This document shows positions 15,970 to 23,941 of a stretch of 29,744 bases of DNA, piece after piece. The notes under the pieces were generated by a model, which saw only the letters and a list, made by a program, of their open reading frames with translations, did no database searches and was not told the DNA's origin. The translations under genes were made by a program, and so were the position numbers. This stretch comes from Granulosicoccus sp964437945. GTDB taxonomy: Bacteria > Pseudomonadota > Gammaproteobacteria > Granulosicoccales > Granulosicoccaceae. How positions within the stretch are numbered: position 1 is the first letter of the stretch; each line of letters starts with the position of its first letter. The stretch is taken from positions 1-29,744 of the forward strand of contig CAYTJF010000040.1 of NCBI GenBank assembly GCA_964437945.1, read 5' to 3'.

Positions 15970-17139
15970 ATGACTCCATCCAACAAAGCAATAAGTGCCA
16001 TTTTTGGTGTTTTCTTTCTCGAATCGGCGGTTCTTGGTAACTGGATTCCGCGCATACCGGATATGAAGCAAGCTCTGGCGTTAAGTGATGCACAGCTTGG
16101 TTTTTGCCTGCTGGCGATACCACTAGGCACCGTGTTAGGACTGCTGGTGGCCGGGCGAATTATTGATCGCACCGGCCTACGGCGTGCCTGTCAGATTGCA
16201 TTACCGGCCTGGGCTGCATCATTTGTACTGCCACCGTTTGCGCAAACACAGTCTATATTTATTATTTTTCTACTGATTAGTGGTGTAACTGTTGGGTTGA
16301 CTGAGGTGGCAATGAATACCGAGGCCGACCGAATTGAACAAGAACTCAAAAAGCGCATTATGTCGCGTTGTCATGGTTTTTGGAGTTTGGGTTCTATGGC
16401 TGGCGCTTTAACCGGTGGGGCACTTGCGCATCTGGGCATGTCCGTGGAGCTACACTTTGTGATAGTCATGCCGCTCATTGCGGTGCTGGGGTTTTGGATG
16501 GCGTCGCGTTTACCGCAATCCGAATCTGGTACAAATGATCAAGCCGAACAAGCGCCAACGCTGTTCAGGTTACCGTCGAGATTTATTTTGCTGTTATGCG
16601 TTATGCCCATGGGTGCGATGGTTGTTGAAGGCGCATTTATTGACTGGTCTGCCGTGTTTGTAAAATCGATTCTTGACGCATCACCTTTACTAATAAGTGT
16701 GATTTATTCGTTCTTTGCCATCGTTATGGCAGCCGTTCGATTGTGTGGTGATGCAATTGGTGATCGATATGAGTCAAAAATGATTGTTCGGGTATCAGGA
16801 GTAGCTGCGGCTGCTGGCATTGCTTTGTTCGCTTTGTCAATCAATGAGGCAATGGCCATGTTTGGTGCGGCATTAAGTGGTATGGGTGTAGCAATAGTGT
16901 ATCCATTGGCAGTAACTGCGGCTGCTCGCAGACCAGGAAAAGCTGCTGACAATGTCGCTGCAATTACCATGGTATCGTTTACGGCGTTCTTGTTGGCACC
17001 GCCTATCATTGGGTTTTTATCCGATGCGTTCGGTTTACGTGTCGCCTTATTCATGCTGGCGCCAGTGGCGATGACAACAGCGTTTCTGGCGTCTGAGGTT
17101 AATGCGGGTAGTCCACTAAAATCTGTTACCGACGCTTAA
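15970..17139 (+). CDS. MFS transporter, YbjJ/fucose-permease-like
   Basis: A 389-residue, 12-span major facilitator in the inner membrane. The loop between spans 2 and 3 carries the MFS signature as GRIIDRTGLRRA, and TEVAMNTEADRIEQ after span 4 with SRCHGFWSLGSMAGAL in span 5 recall the E. coli YbjJ group, whose members often lack a known substrate. The ATG at 15970 begins directly before the first span; the upstream ribosome site is poor. It is divergent from the FAD/GcvT dehydrogenase and convergent with the TPM operon. A transported substrate is not deducible. Confidence 0.8.
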   Translation: MTPSNKAISAIFGVFFLESAVLGNWIPRIPDMKQALALSDAQLGFCLLAIPLGTVLGLLVAGRIIDRTGLRRACQIALPAWAASFVLPPFAQTQSIFIIFLLISGVTVGLTEVAMNTEADRIEQELKKRIMSRCHGFWSLGSMAGALTGGALAHLGMSVELHFVIVMPLIAVLGFWMASRLPQSESGTNDQAEQAPTLFRLPSRFILLLCVMPMGAMVVEGAFIDWSAVFVKSILDASPLLISVIYSFFAIVMAAVRLCGDAIGDRYESKMIVRVSGVAAAAGIALFALSINEAMAMFGAALSGMGVAIVYPLAVTAAARRPGKAADNVAAITMVSFTAFLLAPPIIGFLSDAFGLRVALFMLAPVAMTTAFLASEVNAGSPLKSVTDA

Positions 17140-17183
17140 TCTCAGTTTAGTGAAAGTTGTTCTGTTATGTTCAAGTAAGCTCA

Positions 17184-17203
17184 GTTAGAAGCTATCTTCC
17201 AAC
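17184..17203. other. Weak hairpin between convergent genes
   Basis: GTTAGAAG-CTAT-CTTCCAAC pairs with one A-C mismatch in the 135-bp space between the MFS and TPM genes. No T-tract follows, so a terminator role is doubtful. Confidence 0.25.
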
Positions 17204-17274
17204 GCATTTAGTCAGCGCTTAATATAAACAGCAACTGAATACACCCCGGTTTTTTGTTTCAACTTATCTGGATG

Positions 17275-17934
17275 TTAGCGGATTATTTCGATCAAATGAT
17301 TTGGTAATTCGTCTGGTCGACCGTGAGATGCGGGGAAATGCTCACTCAAAACGTCTTTGCACTGTTCAACCGTAATGGCGAAGCCTTGTGCGATTTCACC
17401 ATTGCGAACATGTTGCACGAACTCATTCACGGTATCTTGCCAGACGCTATTGTCGACAATATCCGCAACAGCCTTATCGACAATTATTTCTACGTAGTGT
17501 TCGGCAACTGATACAAAAATCAAAACGCCAGTGTTGTTTTCAGTAAGATGGAGTTTTTGAATAAAAAACTGTTCATGTGCATGGCGACGAGCCCGGTGCA
17601 GCTTTACTGACTTTGGTATCAACCAGAAGCGCACTTTAGAAAACTGAAATAATGTACCTAGCCCTAAGAAGACAAGCACCTGAATTGGATAGAGCTGCGC
17701 CATGGCGAAACCCGGTCCTTCCTGGTAGCTCCAGCCTGAAGTTGTAAAATACCGATACAGAAAATACAAGCCTGGAATACTCAGACTTATGATGGCTGCC
17801 CACAGCATTGGAATATAACGGTAGCCGTCGCTTTGATTGGCGATAACAGTAACAATCTCGCCGGTAGTGCCAGCTTCAGCCTGTTGTATTTGCTCGCGAA
17901 GTGACGTTTTTTGTGCTTGCGTTAAAAAGCTCAT
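17275..17934 (-). CDS. TPM-domain membrane protein
   Basis: A 219-residue protein that begins with a short TPM-like cytoplasmic start (SLREQIQQAEAGTTGEIVTVIA), then two membrane spans (about 38-58 and 78-97), then the rest of a TPM fold (ARRHAHEQFF, NNTGVLIFVSVAEHYVEIIVDKAV). The TPM fold is thus split by the membrane segments. The ATG at 17934 is chosen because GGGGAG precedes it and its A is shared with the TGA of the upstream gene (TGATG), a sign of translational coupling. It is third in a lemA-TPM-TPM operon. TPM proteins have been linked to membrane protein and photosystem quality control; the bacterial role is unclear. Confidence 0.85.
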   Translation of the reverse strand: MSFLTQAQKTSLREQIQQAEAGTTGEIVTVIANQSDGYRYIPMLWAAIISLSIPGLYFLYRYFTTSGWSYQEGPGFAMAQLYPIQVLVFLGLGTLFQFSKVRFWLIPKSVKLHRARRHAHEQFFIQKLHLTENNTGVLIFVSVAEHYVEIIVDKAVADIVDNSVWQDTVNEFVQHVRNGEIAQGFAITVEQCKDVLSEHFPASHGRPDELPNHLIEIIR

Positions 17935-18815
17935 CACCAACTCCCCGAAGCACCGCCGCCACCGAATCCACCACCACCGCCGCTAAAGCCGCCACCTCCC
18001 ATACCGCCACCACGGCCAAATCCACCATACCCACTATGACGCCCAGCGCCACCACCCGGGCCACCTGCATTACGGCTTAAAAGATAGATTGCCCCAAAGG
18101 CAACCAAACCTACCAGTATGCCAATGATGATATTGCCACTGAGAACGCTGGCAGCCAGGCCTGCAAAAGCACCTGGGAAAGCGGCATTGGCAACACGAAA
18201 CAGGCCTCGTTTTCTTAATACGGCCGGAACGGCAATCATGGCTATAAACAACAGTGGAATAAAGTCAAACGAATTTTTATTTCGACCTGATGACCTGTTG
18301 GAGCTGACGGGTTCTGCTTTGTATTCGCCAACCACGGCCTTTAAAATAGCGTCGATGCCTGAGCGTATGCCACCCGGGTAATCGCTTTCCTTGAATTGGG
18401 GCAGAATGTTTCGTCGAATGATTTGCCCGGCAAGCCCGTCCGGCAAGGCACCTTCAAGTCCGTAACCGACTTCAATTCGAACTTTTCGCTCATTTGGCGC
18501 AACCAATAAAATAACACCATTGCTTCTCTCTTCTGTGCCGATTCCCCATTGCCGGCCAAGACGCAATGCGTAGTCAGCATCGGTAAATCCCTCCAGCGAG
18601 TCGACAGTGACAACCACTATTTGATTCGATGTTTGCGCTTCGTGTGCTGCAAGCTGCTCGTCCAGCGTATTTTCTGTATCCGCATCAAGCAAATTGGCTT
18701 GATCTACAATTCGGCCGGTGAGTGGTGGAAAATCAGGATTGGATTGGGCGAACAGAAAAACACTGGCTGAACAAAACAGCAAAAACGCAACAATACTGGT
18801 GAGACGAATCACCAT
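17934..18815 (-). CDS. Exported TPM-domain protein with glycine-rich tail, YgcG family
   Basis: About 293 residues: a signal peptide (VIRLTSIVAFLLFCSASVFLFAQS), a periplasmic TPM domain (about 30-165; LTGRIVDQANLLD, SNQIVVVTVDSLEG, WGIGTEERSNGVILLVAPNERKVRIEVGYGLEGALPD), two or three membrane spans (about 185-250), and a C-terminal segment of almost only Gly with Phe, Arg and Ser, ending GASGSW. The ATG at 18815 is chosen because it places the signal peptide at the N-terminus; a TTG at 18866 would add 17 residues. It is the second gene of the lemA operon. Related proteins are often annotated as UPF0603/YgcG; function unknown. Confidence 0.88.
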   Translation of the reverse strand: MVIRLTSIVAFLLFCSASVFLFAQSNPDFPPLTGRIVDQANLLDADTENTLDEQLAAHEAQTSNQIVVVTVDSLEGFTDADYALRLGRQWGIGTEERSNGVILLVAPNERKVRIEVGYGLEGALPDGLAGQIIRRNILPQFKESDYPGGIRSGIDAILKAVVGEYKAEPVSSNRSSGRNKNSFDFIPLLFIAMIAVPAVLRKRGLFRVANAAFPGAFAGLAASVLSGNIIIGILVGLVAFGAIYLLSRNAGGPGGGAGRHSGYGGFGRGGGMGGGGFSGGGGGFGGGGASGSW

Positions 18816-18906
18816 CAAACGATGGGTTCGTGGTTCATGTTCTTGAAATGCAAAGTGAGGGTTCAAGCTATTTAGTGTCAGAAAAAATAGTGTAAGAAAG
18901 CATCAA

Positions 18907-19566
18907 CTAGTTGTCGTTGAAATTGACGCTCGGGTTGACAGTGTCAGCTTCTTCTGCTGAAAAGGTTTCTTTGGCAGTCGACTCTGCGTACATGAATTTC
19001 TTCCACCATCGCCCTGGAATAGTGCGCAGCTCAGTGTTGTAACGTTGCACGGCTTTTATATAGTCACCTCGTGCAACGGCGATTCTATTTTCGGTGCCTT
19101 CCAACTGGTTCTGCAACTGCAGAAAGTTTTCGTTGGATTTAAGATCAGGATAGCGTTCGGCCACCAGCATCAGTTTTGATAGTGCGCCGCCAAGTCCTGC
19201 CTGGTTTTGTTGGAATTGTTCGAACGCTGCCGGATCTGATAGCATCTCGGGCGAGACATTCATCTGAGAGACTTTCGCGCGCGCTTCTGTGACTTCAATA
19301 AACACCTCTTTTTCCTGAGCTGCAAACCCCTTGACAGTTTCTATGAGATTCGGGACCAGATCAGCACGACGTTTATATTGGTTTTGCACCTCACTCCAGG
19401 CCGCATCGACAGACTCATCGAAAGTAGGGATGTTATTGATGCCACAGCTGGTCAGCAGCATAGCCGTCACCAAAATGAGAGCCTTTTTTACGTGCAAGTT
19501 CGTATGCGAGTTTGCAACTATTTTTTTAATTAAGTTTCCGCGTGCGCGTGCAACCAGTGAGCTCAT
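18907..19566 (-). CDS. lemA: LemA family lipoprotein
   Basis: LemA proteins have a long coiled-coil periplasmic domain. Here the lipobox LLTSC precedes GINNIPTFDESVDAAWSEVQNQYKRRADLVPNLIETVKGFA, the family hallmark, followed by helices ending WWKKFMYAE. The ATG at 19566 is chosen because GGAG lies 9 bp before it, but it gives an unusually long stretch of about 40 residues before the lipobox cysteine. A TTG about 22 codons further in would give a normal signal peptide (HVKKALILVTAMLLTSC) yet has no ribosome site. It leads the lemA-TPM-TPM operon and is divergent from yheS. Confidence 0.9.
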   Translation of the reverse strand: MSSLVARARGNLIKKIVANSHTNLHVKKALILVTAMLLTSCGINNIPTFDESVDAAWSEVQNQYKRRADLVPNLIETVKGFAAQEKEVFIEVTEARAKVSQMNVSPEMLSDPAAFEQFQQNQAGLGGALSKLMLVAERYPDLKSNENFLQLQNQLEGTENRIAVARGDYIKAVQRYNTELRTIPGRWWKKFMYAESTAKETFSAEEADTVNPSVNFNDN

Positions 19567-19665
19567 GAATTGAATCTCCATACGAATAACGCAATAGTAA
19601 CAGGAAGAGCCAGCCCAATGAGGCTGTAGTGGTGCATCAGTGTCGCAAGCGTGTAACAATACCGT

Positions 19666-21606
19666 ATGCTTAGCTTCAATAATATAGCTTGTCGGCGAGA
19701 TCGCACCTTACTTTTCAATGGTGTCAGTCTGGTCATTCATCGCGGTCAGAAGGTTGGCCTCACAGGTGCCAATGGTTGCGGCAAGTCTTCACTGTTCGCC
19801 ATGATACAAGGTGAATTAGAACCTGATGACGGCGATATATCGCTACAACAAAATATTACGGTTACGCACGTTGCTCAGGAAACACATAGTTCCGATGCAC
19901 CAGCCATTGAGTATGTGATTGACGGTGATAGAAAGGTACGCTCTATTCAACGTGCATTACAAGATGTTGCTGACAACGGCGAGCAGCACGCACTATTACT
20001 GGCAGACTTTGAACAGGCAGGGGGCTACAGTATCAATGCTCGTGCTGGCGCATTGCTTAATGGATTAGGTTTTCTAACCGAACAACACTGCACACCAGTG
20101 TCGGACTTTTCTGGCGGCTGGCGTATGCGACTGAATCTTGCTCAAGCGTTAATGAGTCCAAGCGATCTACTGTTGCTTGATGAGCCAACCAATCACCTCG
20201 ATCTTGATGCGGTGCTGTGGCTGGAGAACTGGCTGCGATCACGCCCCGGTACGCTTCTGATGATCTCACACGATCGAGAATTTCTTGATCGAATAACGAC
20301 ACACACGCTGCATATTGAGCAACAGGCTGGTGCTTTGTACACTGGTAACTATTCAGCGTTTGAACAACAACGCGCAGCCAGGCTTGCCAATCAACAGGCC
20401 ATGTATGTCAAGCAACAAAAGACGAAGGCGCAAATGCAATCGTTCGTTGATCGGTTCAGGGCCAAGGCGACCAAAGCCAGGCAAGCTCAGAGTCGATTAA
20501 AAATGCTTGAACGCATGACAACGCTTGCGCCTGCTCATGTTGATTCTCCTTTTCGGTTCTCCTTCCGTAAACCAGATGCCTTGCCTAACCCGCTCGTGCT
20601 GATTCGTGATGCAGATATTGGCTATCAGAACAAAAATGATAATAACGTCGTATTAAAAAACATCAGTTTTAATATTCAAAGTGGTGATCGAATTGGATTG
20701 CTGGGAGCTAACGGTGCTGGTAAGTCAACCTTGATCAAAGCTATTGTGGGTGATCTTACCTTGCAAAGTGGTGAACGATTACCTGCACAGAAACTAAAAC
20801 TTGGATACTTTGCCCAGCATCAGGTCGATCAGCTTCGTGATGATCAAACCGCGTTGGAAGCTTTGATGGAAACGGACTCTTTGCTCACCGATGCTCAGGC
20901 GCGTAACTTTCTTGGTGGCTTTGGGTTTACTGGTGATCAGGCATTGCAAAGTGCCAAAACTATGTCAGGTGGTGAGCGAGCACGGCTTGCACTTAGTCTT
21001 ATTGTGTATGCCAAACCGAACTTACTTCTACTTGACGAGCCTACTAACCATCTGGATATTCAGATGCGCGATGCGTTGGCAGAGGCATTGCAGGATTATG
21101 GCGGTGCGCTGATGGTTATTTCACATGACCGCAGTTTGCTTCGTTCGGTTGTTGATGATCTGGTATTGGTCTCGGATGGATCTGTGCAGCCGTTCGATGA
21201 CGACCTGGATGGATATGCGCGCTGGTTGAGTGACTATCGAAACCGAACAGGTTTAGTTGAAAGCACTCAGGGACAAAACGATGACGGAACAGTCACAATT
21301 GAGCATAGCACGGTTGATCGTAAGCAACAAAAGCGCGATCAGGCGGCGATCAGAGCGAAACTGCGACCATTGACGCTCGCCATAGAGAAAACGGAACGTA
21401 AATTAGAGCGGTGCGTAAACGAACTATCACAGACTCGCGACAGACTGGCCTCGAATGAGCTATACACTTCTGAGAACAAAATTTTACTGACCGAGGCTTT
21501 GGCTTTGGAAGCAGAACAGAAACAACAAGTTACTGTACTGGAAGATCAACTTCTGGAGAATATGCAGGCACTTGAGCAGGCCGAATCAGACGGTGCTGCT
21601 CACTAA
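19666..21606 (+). CDS. yheS: ABC-F ATPase YheS
   Basis: A soluble protein of 646 residues with two ABC ATPase domains and no membrane domain, the ABC-F class that acts on the ribosome. Walker A motifs are GANGCGKSS (34-42) and GANGAGKST (about 347-355); signatures are SGGWRMRL and SGGERARL; both Walker B regions read LLLLDEPTNHLD. The inter-domain linker (about 240-300) is basic and helical, and a coiled-coil C-terminus (about 540-640, rich in Glu, Gln, Lys and Arg) matches YheS length (E. coli 637). YheS is thought to help ribosomes past difficult nascent chains. ATG at 19666. Two envelope genes follow closely. Confidence 0.93.
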   Translation: MLSFNNIACRRDRTLLFNGVSLVIHRGQKVGLTGANGCGKSSLFAMIQGELEPDDGDISLQQNITVTHVAQETHSSDAPAIEYVIDGDRKVRSIQRALQDVADNGEQHALLLADFEQAGGYSINARAGALLNGLGFLTEQHCTPVSDFSGGWRMRLNLAQALMSPSDLLLLDEPTNHLDLDAVLWLENWLRSRPGTLLMISHDREFLDRITTHTLHIEQQAGALYTGNYSAFEQQRAARLANQQAMYVKQQKTKAQMQSFVDRFRAKATKARQAQSRLKMLERMTTLAPAHVDSPFRFSFRKPDALPNPLVLIRDADIGYQNKNDNNVVLKNISFNIQSGDRIGLLGANGAGKSTLIKAIVGDLTLQSGERLPAQKLKLGYFAQHQVDQLRDDQTALEALMETDSLLTDAQARNFLGGFGFTGDQALQSAKTMSGGERARLALSLIVYAKPNLLLLDEPTNHLDIQMRDALAEALQDYGGALMVISHDRSLLRSVVDDLVLVSDGSVQPFDDDLDGYARWLSDYRNRTGLVESTQGQNDDGTVTIEHSTVDRKQQKRDQAAIRAKLRPLTLAIEKTERKLERCVNELSQTRDRLASNELYTSENKILLTEALALEAEQKQQVTVLEDQLLENMQALEQAESDGAAH

Positions 21607-21623
21607 CACTACTGGAGATGTCT

Positions 21624-22337
21624 ATGATTCGCTTGATCGGCCTAATGCTATTTTTTTGTACATTTACAGTACAGGCAGCGTCATTTAATACGCTTGGCGT
21701 GTTGACACAAGATCAATTCAAACAGTTGTCTGAAAACGTTGCAGCGGCTGCTCACTATAAAGGCGTAACACCGCCAGAACCACTGGGCCTACTGGGTTTC
21801 GATCTTGGACTTAGCTTGTCTTACACAAGTATTGATGTTGATGAGGTTTTTGACTTAGCCAGTGAAGGCGACTTTGATGTATCCGGCATCGCCTTGCCAC
21901 GCCTCACAGTACATAAAGGTCTGCCGTTCGGGTTTGATGTTGGTGCGTCAGCCAGTGGCGCGCCAGGCACTGATATAAGAGTACTGGGCGCTGAGGTACG
22001 GTATGCCGTGTTAGAGGGTAATGTGGCATTGCCGGCAATTGGTATTCGCGCCAGTGCTTCGGTTGTTCAAGGTGTCGATGAGATGGATTTGCAAAACCTG
22101 GGTCTGGATATTTCTGTGTCAAAAGGCTTCTTGTTGCTAACACCTTATGCGGGCGTAGGCATAGTTAGGTCAACCGCAACACCCAACGATGCACCTTCTC
22201 TGCAAGAAGAGACCCTTGATCAAAACAAATTGTTTGCTGGTTTAAATGTGAATCTTGGATTGTTAAACATGACGTTCGAAGCAGATAAAACCGGTGATTA
22301 CACCAGTGGTAGTGCAAAAGCAGGTTTTCGATTCTAG
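21624..22337 (+). CDS. Predicted small outer-membrane protein
   Basis: A 237-residue exported protein of no family I can name with certainty. It has a signal peptide MIRLIGLMLFFCTFTVQA with cleavage before ASFNTLG, then alternating polar/hydrophobic segments rich in Gly, Ala and Val and a C-terminal GFRF, as expected of an outer-membrane beta-barrel (terminal Phe). ATG at 21624 is preferred over one two codons upstream because TGGAG at 21613-21617 is too close to the first. It starts 17 bp after yheS and is probably in its transcript. No enzymatic motif is visible. Confidence 0.7.
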   Translation: MIRLIGLMLFFCTFTVQAASFNTLGVLTQDQFKQLSENVAAAAHYKGVTPPEPLGLLGFDLGLSLSYTSIDVDEVFDLASEGDFDVSGIALPRLTVHKGLPFGFDVGASASGAPGTDIRVLGAEVRYAVLEGNVALPAIGIRASASVVQGVDEMDLQNLGLDISVSKGFLLLTPYAGVGIVRSTATPNDAPSLQEETLDQNKLFAGLNVNLGLLNMTFEADKTGDYTSGSAKAGFRF

Positions 22338-22358
22338 TGTGGTTGACAGTGAATTATA

Positions 22359-22649
22359 GTGACTGAAAAAGAGTCTTCTCAGTCAAGCACATCGTTAGCT
22401 TCCACCCATTCTAACAATGAGGCAGGAGTACCCAAAGAAGGTACGCCCGACCAGCGTTCTGGAACGGGTTTTCTGGCGGTTATGCAAAGCGTTGCGGCTG
22501 CGATGTTGGGAGTTCAGTCGTCCAGGAATAAAGAACGCGATTTCACGCATGGCAAGCCTTTGCATTTCATTATTGGCGGACTAATAGGTACTCTGATTTT
22601 CCTGCTCGTCATCGGCTTGCTGGTTAAATATTTGATTGCGACCAGCTGA
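22359..22649 (+). CDS. DUF2970 small membrane protein
   Basis: A 96-residue protein: a polar, Ser-rich N-terminus (1-36), the core SVAAAMLGVQSSRNKERDFTHGKP and a single membrane span (about 70-92). The GVQS..NRERDF-HGKP core is what defines DUF2970 proteins of beta- and gammaproteobacteria; function is unknown. GTG at 22359 is 21 bp after the preceding stop. It ends 52 bp before the convergent pobA stop; no clear terminator lies between. Confidence 0.8.
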   Translation: MTEKESSQSSTSLASTHSNNEAGVPKEGTPDQRSGTGFLAVMQSVAAAMLGVQSSRNKERDFTHGKPLHFIIGGLIGTLIFLLVIGLLVKYLIATS

Positions 22650-22701
22650 TTTTCTTCCAACTGACTTAGTCCTCAACTGAATTTATCTGGTGGACGGACT
22701 A

Positions 22702-23871
22702 CTAGTAGGGCAGACCAACATAATTTAATGCAAGGCTCGCCTGTGCCGCTTCACTCTGCCGAAGAAATTCCAGCTCCGCTCTCTGTATCTGTAAATCAAA
22801 CTCGCTGTGTTGAGGGAATCGGTGTAGCGTTGAAGTCATCCACCAACTAAAGCGTTGTACTTTCCAAACTCGCTTCAGTGCCGTCTCTGAATATGCATCA
22901 AGAGCTGTATGATCGTTGTCTGAATACCATTGCTGTAAAGCGTTAAACAGATAGTGTACATCTGAGGCAGCCGTATTTAAGCCTTTCGCGCCAGTAGGTG
23001 GGACGATGTGCGCTGCATCACCGCATAAGAATAATCGACCCCATTGCATTGGTTCACATACAAACGAGCGCAGTTTGGCAATGGATTTTTCAATGGACGG
23101 TCCGGTATCGAGTGTGTCAGCAAATTCATCGGGTATGCGCCGTTTTAGTTCATCCCAAAATTGGGTGTCGCTCCAGTTGGCAACGTCATCGCTAGCATCG
23201 CATTGAACGTAGTAGCGACTCAAATTCTGGTTTCGCATAGAACACAATGCAAAGCCTCTGTCTGAATTGGCATACACAAGCTCTTCATGCACTGGTTTGG
23301 TTTCGGCTAAAACGCCAAGCCAGCCAAACGGATAGACTTTTTCAAATTCTTTGCGAACATCGGCTGGAATGTTGTGTTTGCTAACCCCATGAGAGCCATC
23401 GCAGCCAGCGATGTAGTCACAATCAATGTGAATTGATTTTCCGGCCACATCGCAATCGATGCTCGGGGTGTTGCTTTTGACATTGTTGATAACAACGTTT
23501 TCAACATTGAAAAAAGTGTGTGCGTTGACCGATTCTCGTTTGTCGTACAGGTCCCGTGTTAACTCGGTTTGTCCATAAACAGTAACCGGTTTATTGATGT
23601 ATTTGCTAAACGGTATACCAAAGTGTTCATTATTCACTGCGAACACAGTGCCATCATGGGTGTAGGACTCATTATGTAATCGATCTGCCGCACCGGCTTG
23701 TTCGAGTAAGTCGACAAGGCCTCGTTCCAATACGCCGGCACGAATGCGGGTTAGCACGTACTCACGTGTTTTACGTTCGAGAAGGATAGCGTCTATGCTG
23801 GCCTTGTATAACAGCTGACCTAACAGCAACCCTGAGGGTCCACCGCCTATGATGACTACTTGGGTGCGCAT
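22702..23871 (-). CDS. pobA: 4-hydroxybenzoate 3-monooxygenase
   Basis: PobA is an FAD- and NADPH-dependent hydroxylase that converts 4-hydroxybenzoate to protocatechuate, the entry to the beta-ketoadipate pathway. The 389-residue protein has the FAD motif VVIIGGGPSG, the RIRAGVLERG segment, the AGCDGSHG motif and CGDAAHIVPPTGAKGLN. The substrate-site residues of the Pseudomonas fluorescens enzyme (Y201, S212, R214, Y222, Y385) are matched at Y200, S211, R213, Y221 and Y384, which makes the assignment firm. It lies 70 bp behind an aldehyde dehydrogenase on the same strand and may be co-transcribed with it. No PobR regulator or pca gene is in the window. Confidence 0.95.
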   Translation of the reverse strand: MRTQVVIIGGGPSGLLLGQLLYKASIDAILLERKTREYVLTRIRAGVLERGLVDLLEQAGAADRLHNESYTHDGTVFAVNNEHFGIPFSKYINKPVTVYGQTELTRDLYDKRESVNAHTFFNVENVVINNVKSNTPSIDCDVAGKSIHIDCDYIAGCDGSHGVSKHNIPADVRKEFEKVYPFGWLGVLAETKPVHEELVYANSDRGFALCSMRNQNLSRYYVQCDASDDVANWSDTQFWDELKRRIPDEFADTLDTGPSIEKSIAKLRSFVCEPMQWGRLFLCGDAAHIVPPTGAKGLNTAASDVHYLFNALQQWYSDNDHTALDAYSETALKRVWKVQRFSWWMTSTLHRFPQHSEFDLQIQRAELEFLRQSEAAQASLALNYVGLPY

Positions 23872-23941
23872 GGTTGTTCGTGTGGGTTAATTTAGGTTAG
23901 TTCAGCATAAAAAGTAAGCGGCATATGCTTAAGATAGTAGC

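Noticed and set aside
16704..17054. 116-codon frame antisense to the MFS gene
   Set aside because: Shadow of a confidently assigned membrane protein; no independent evidence.
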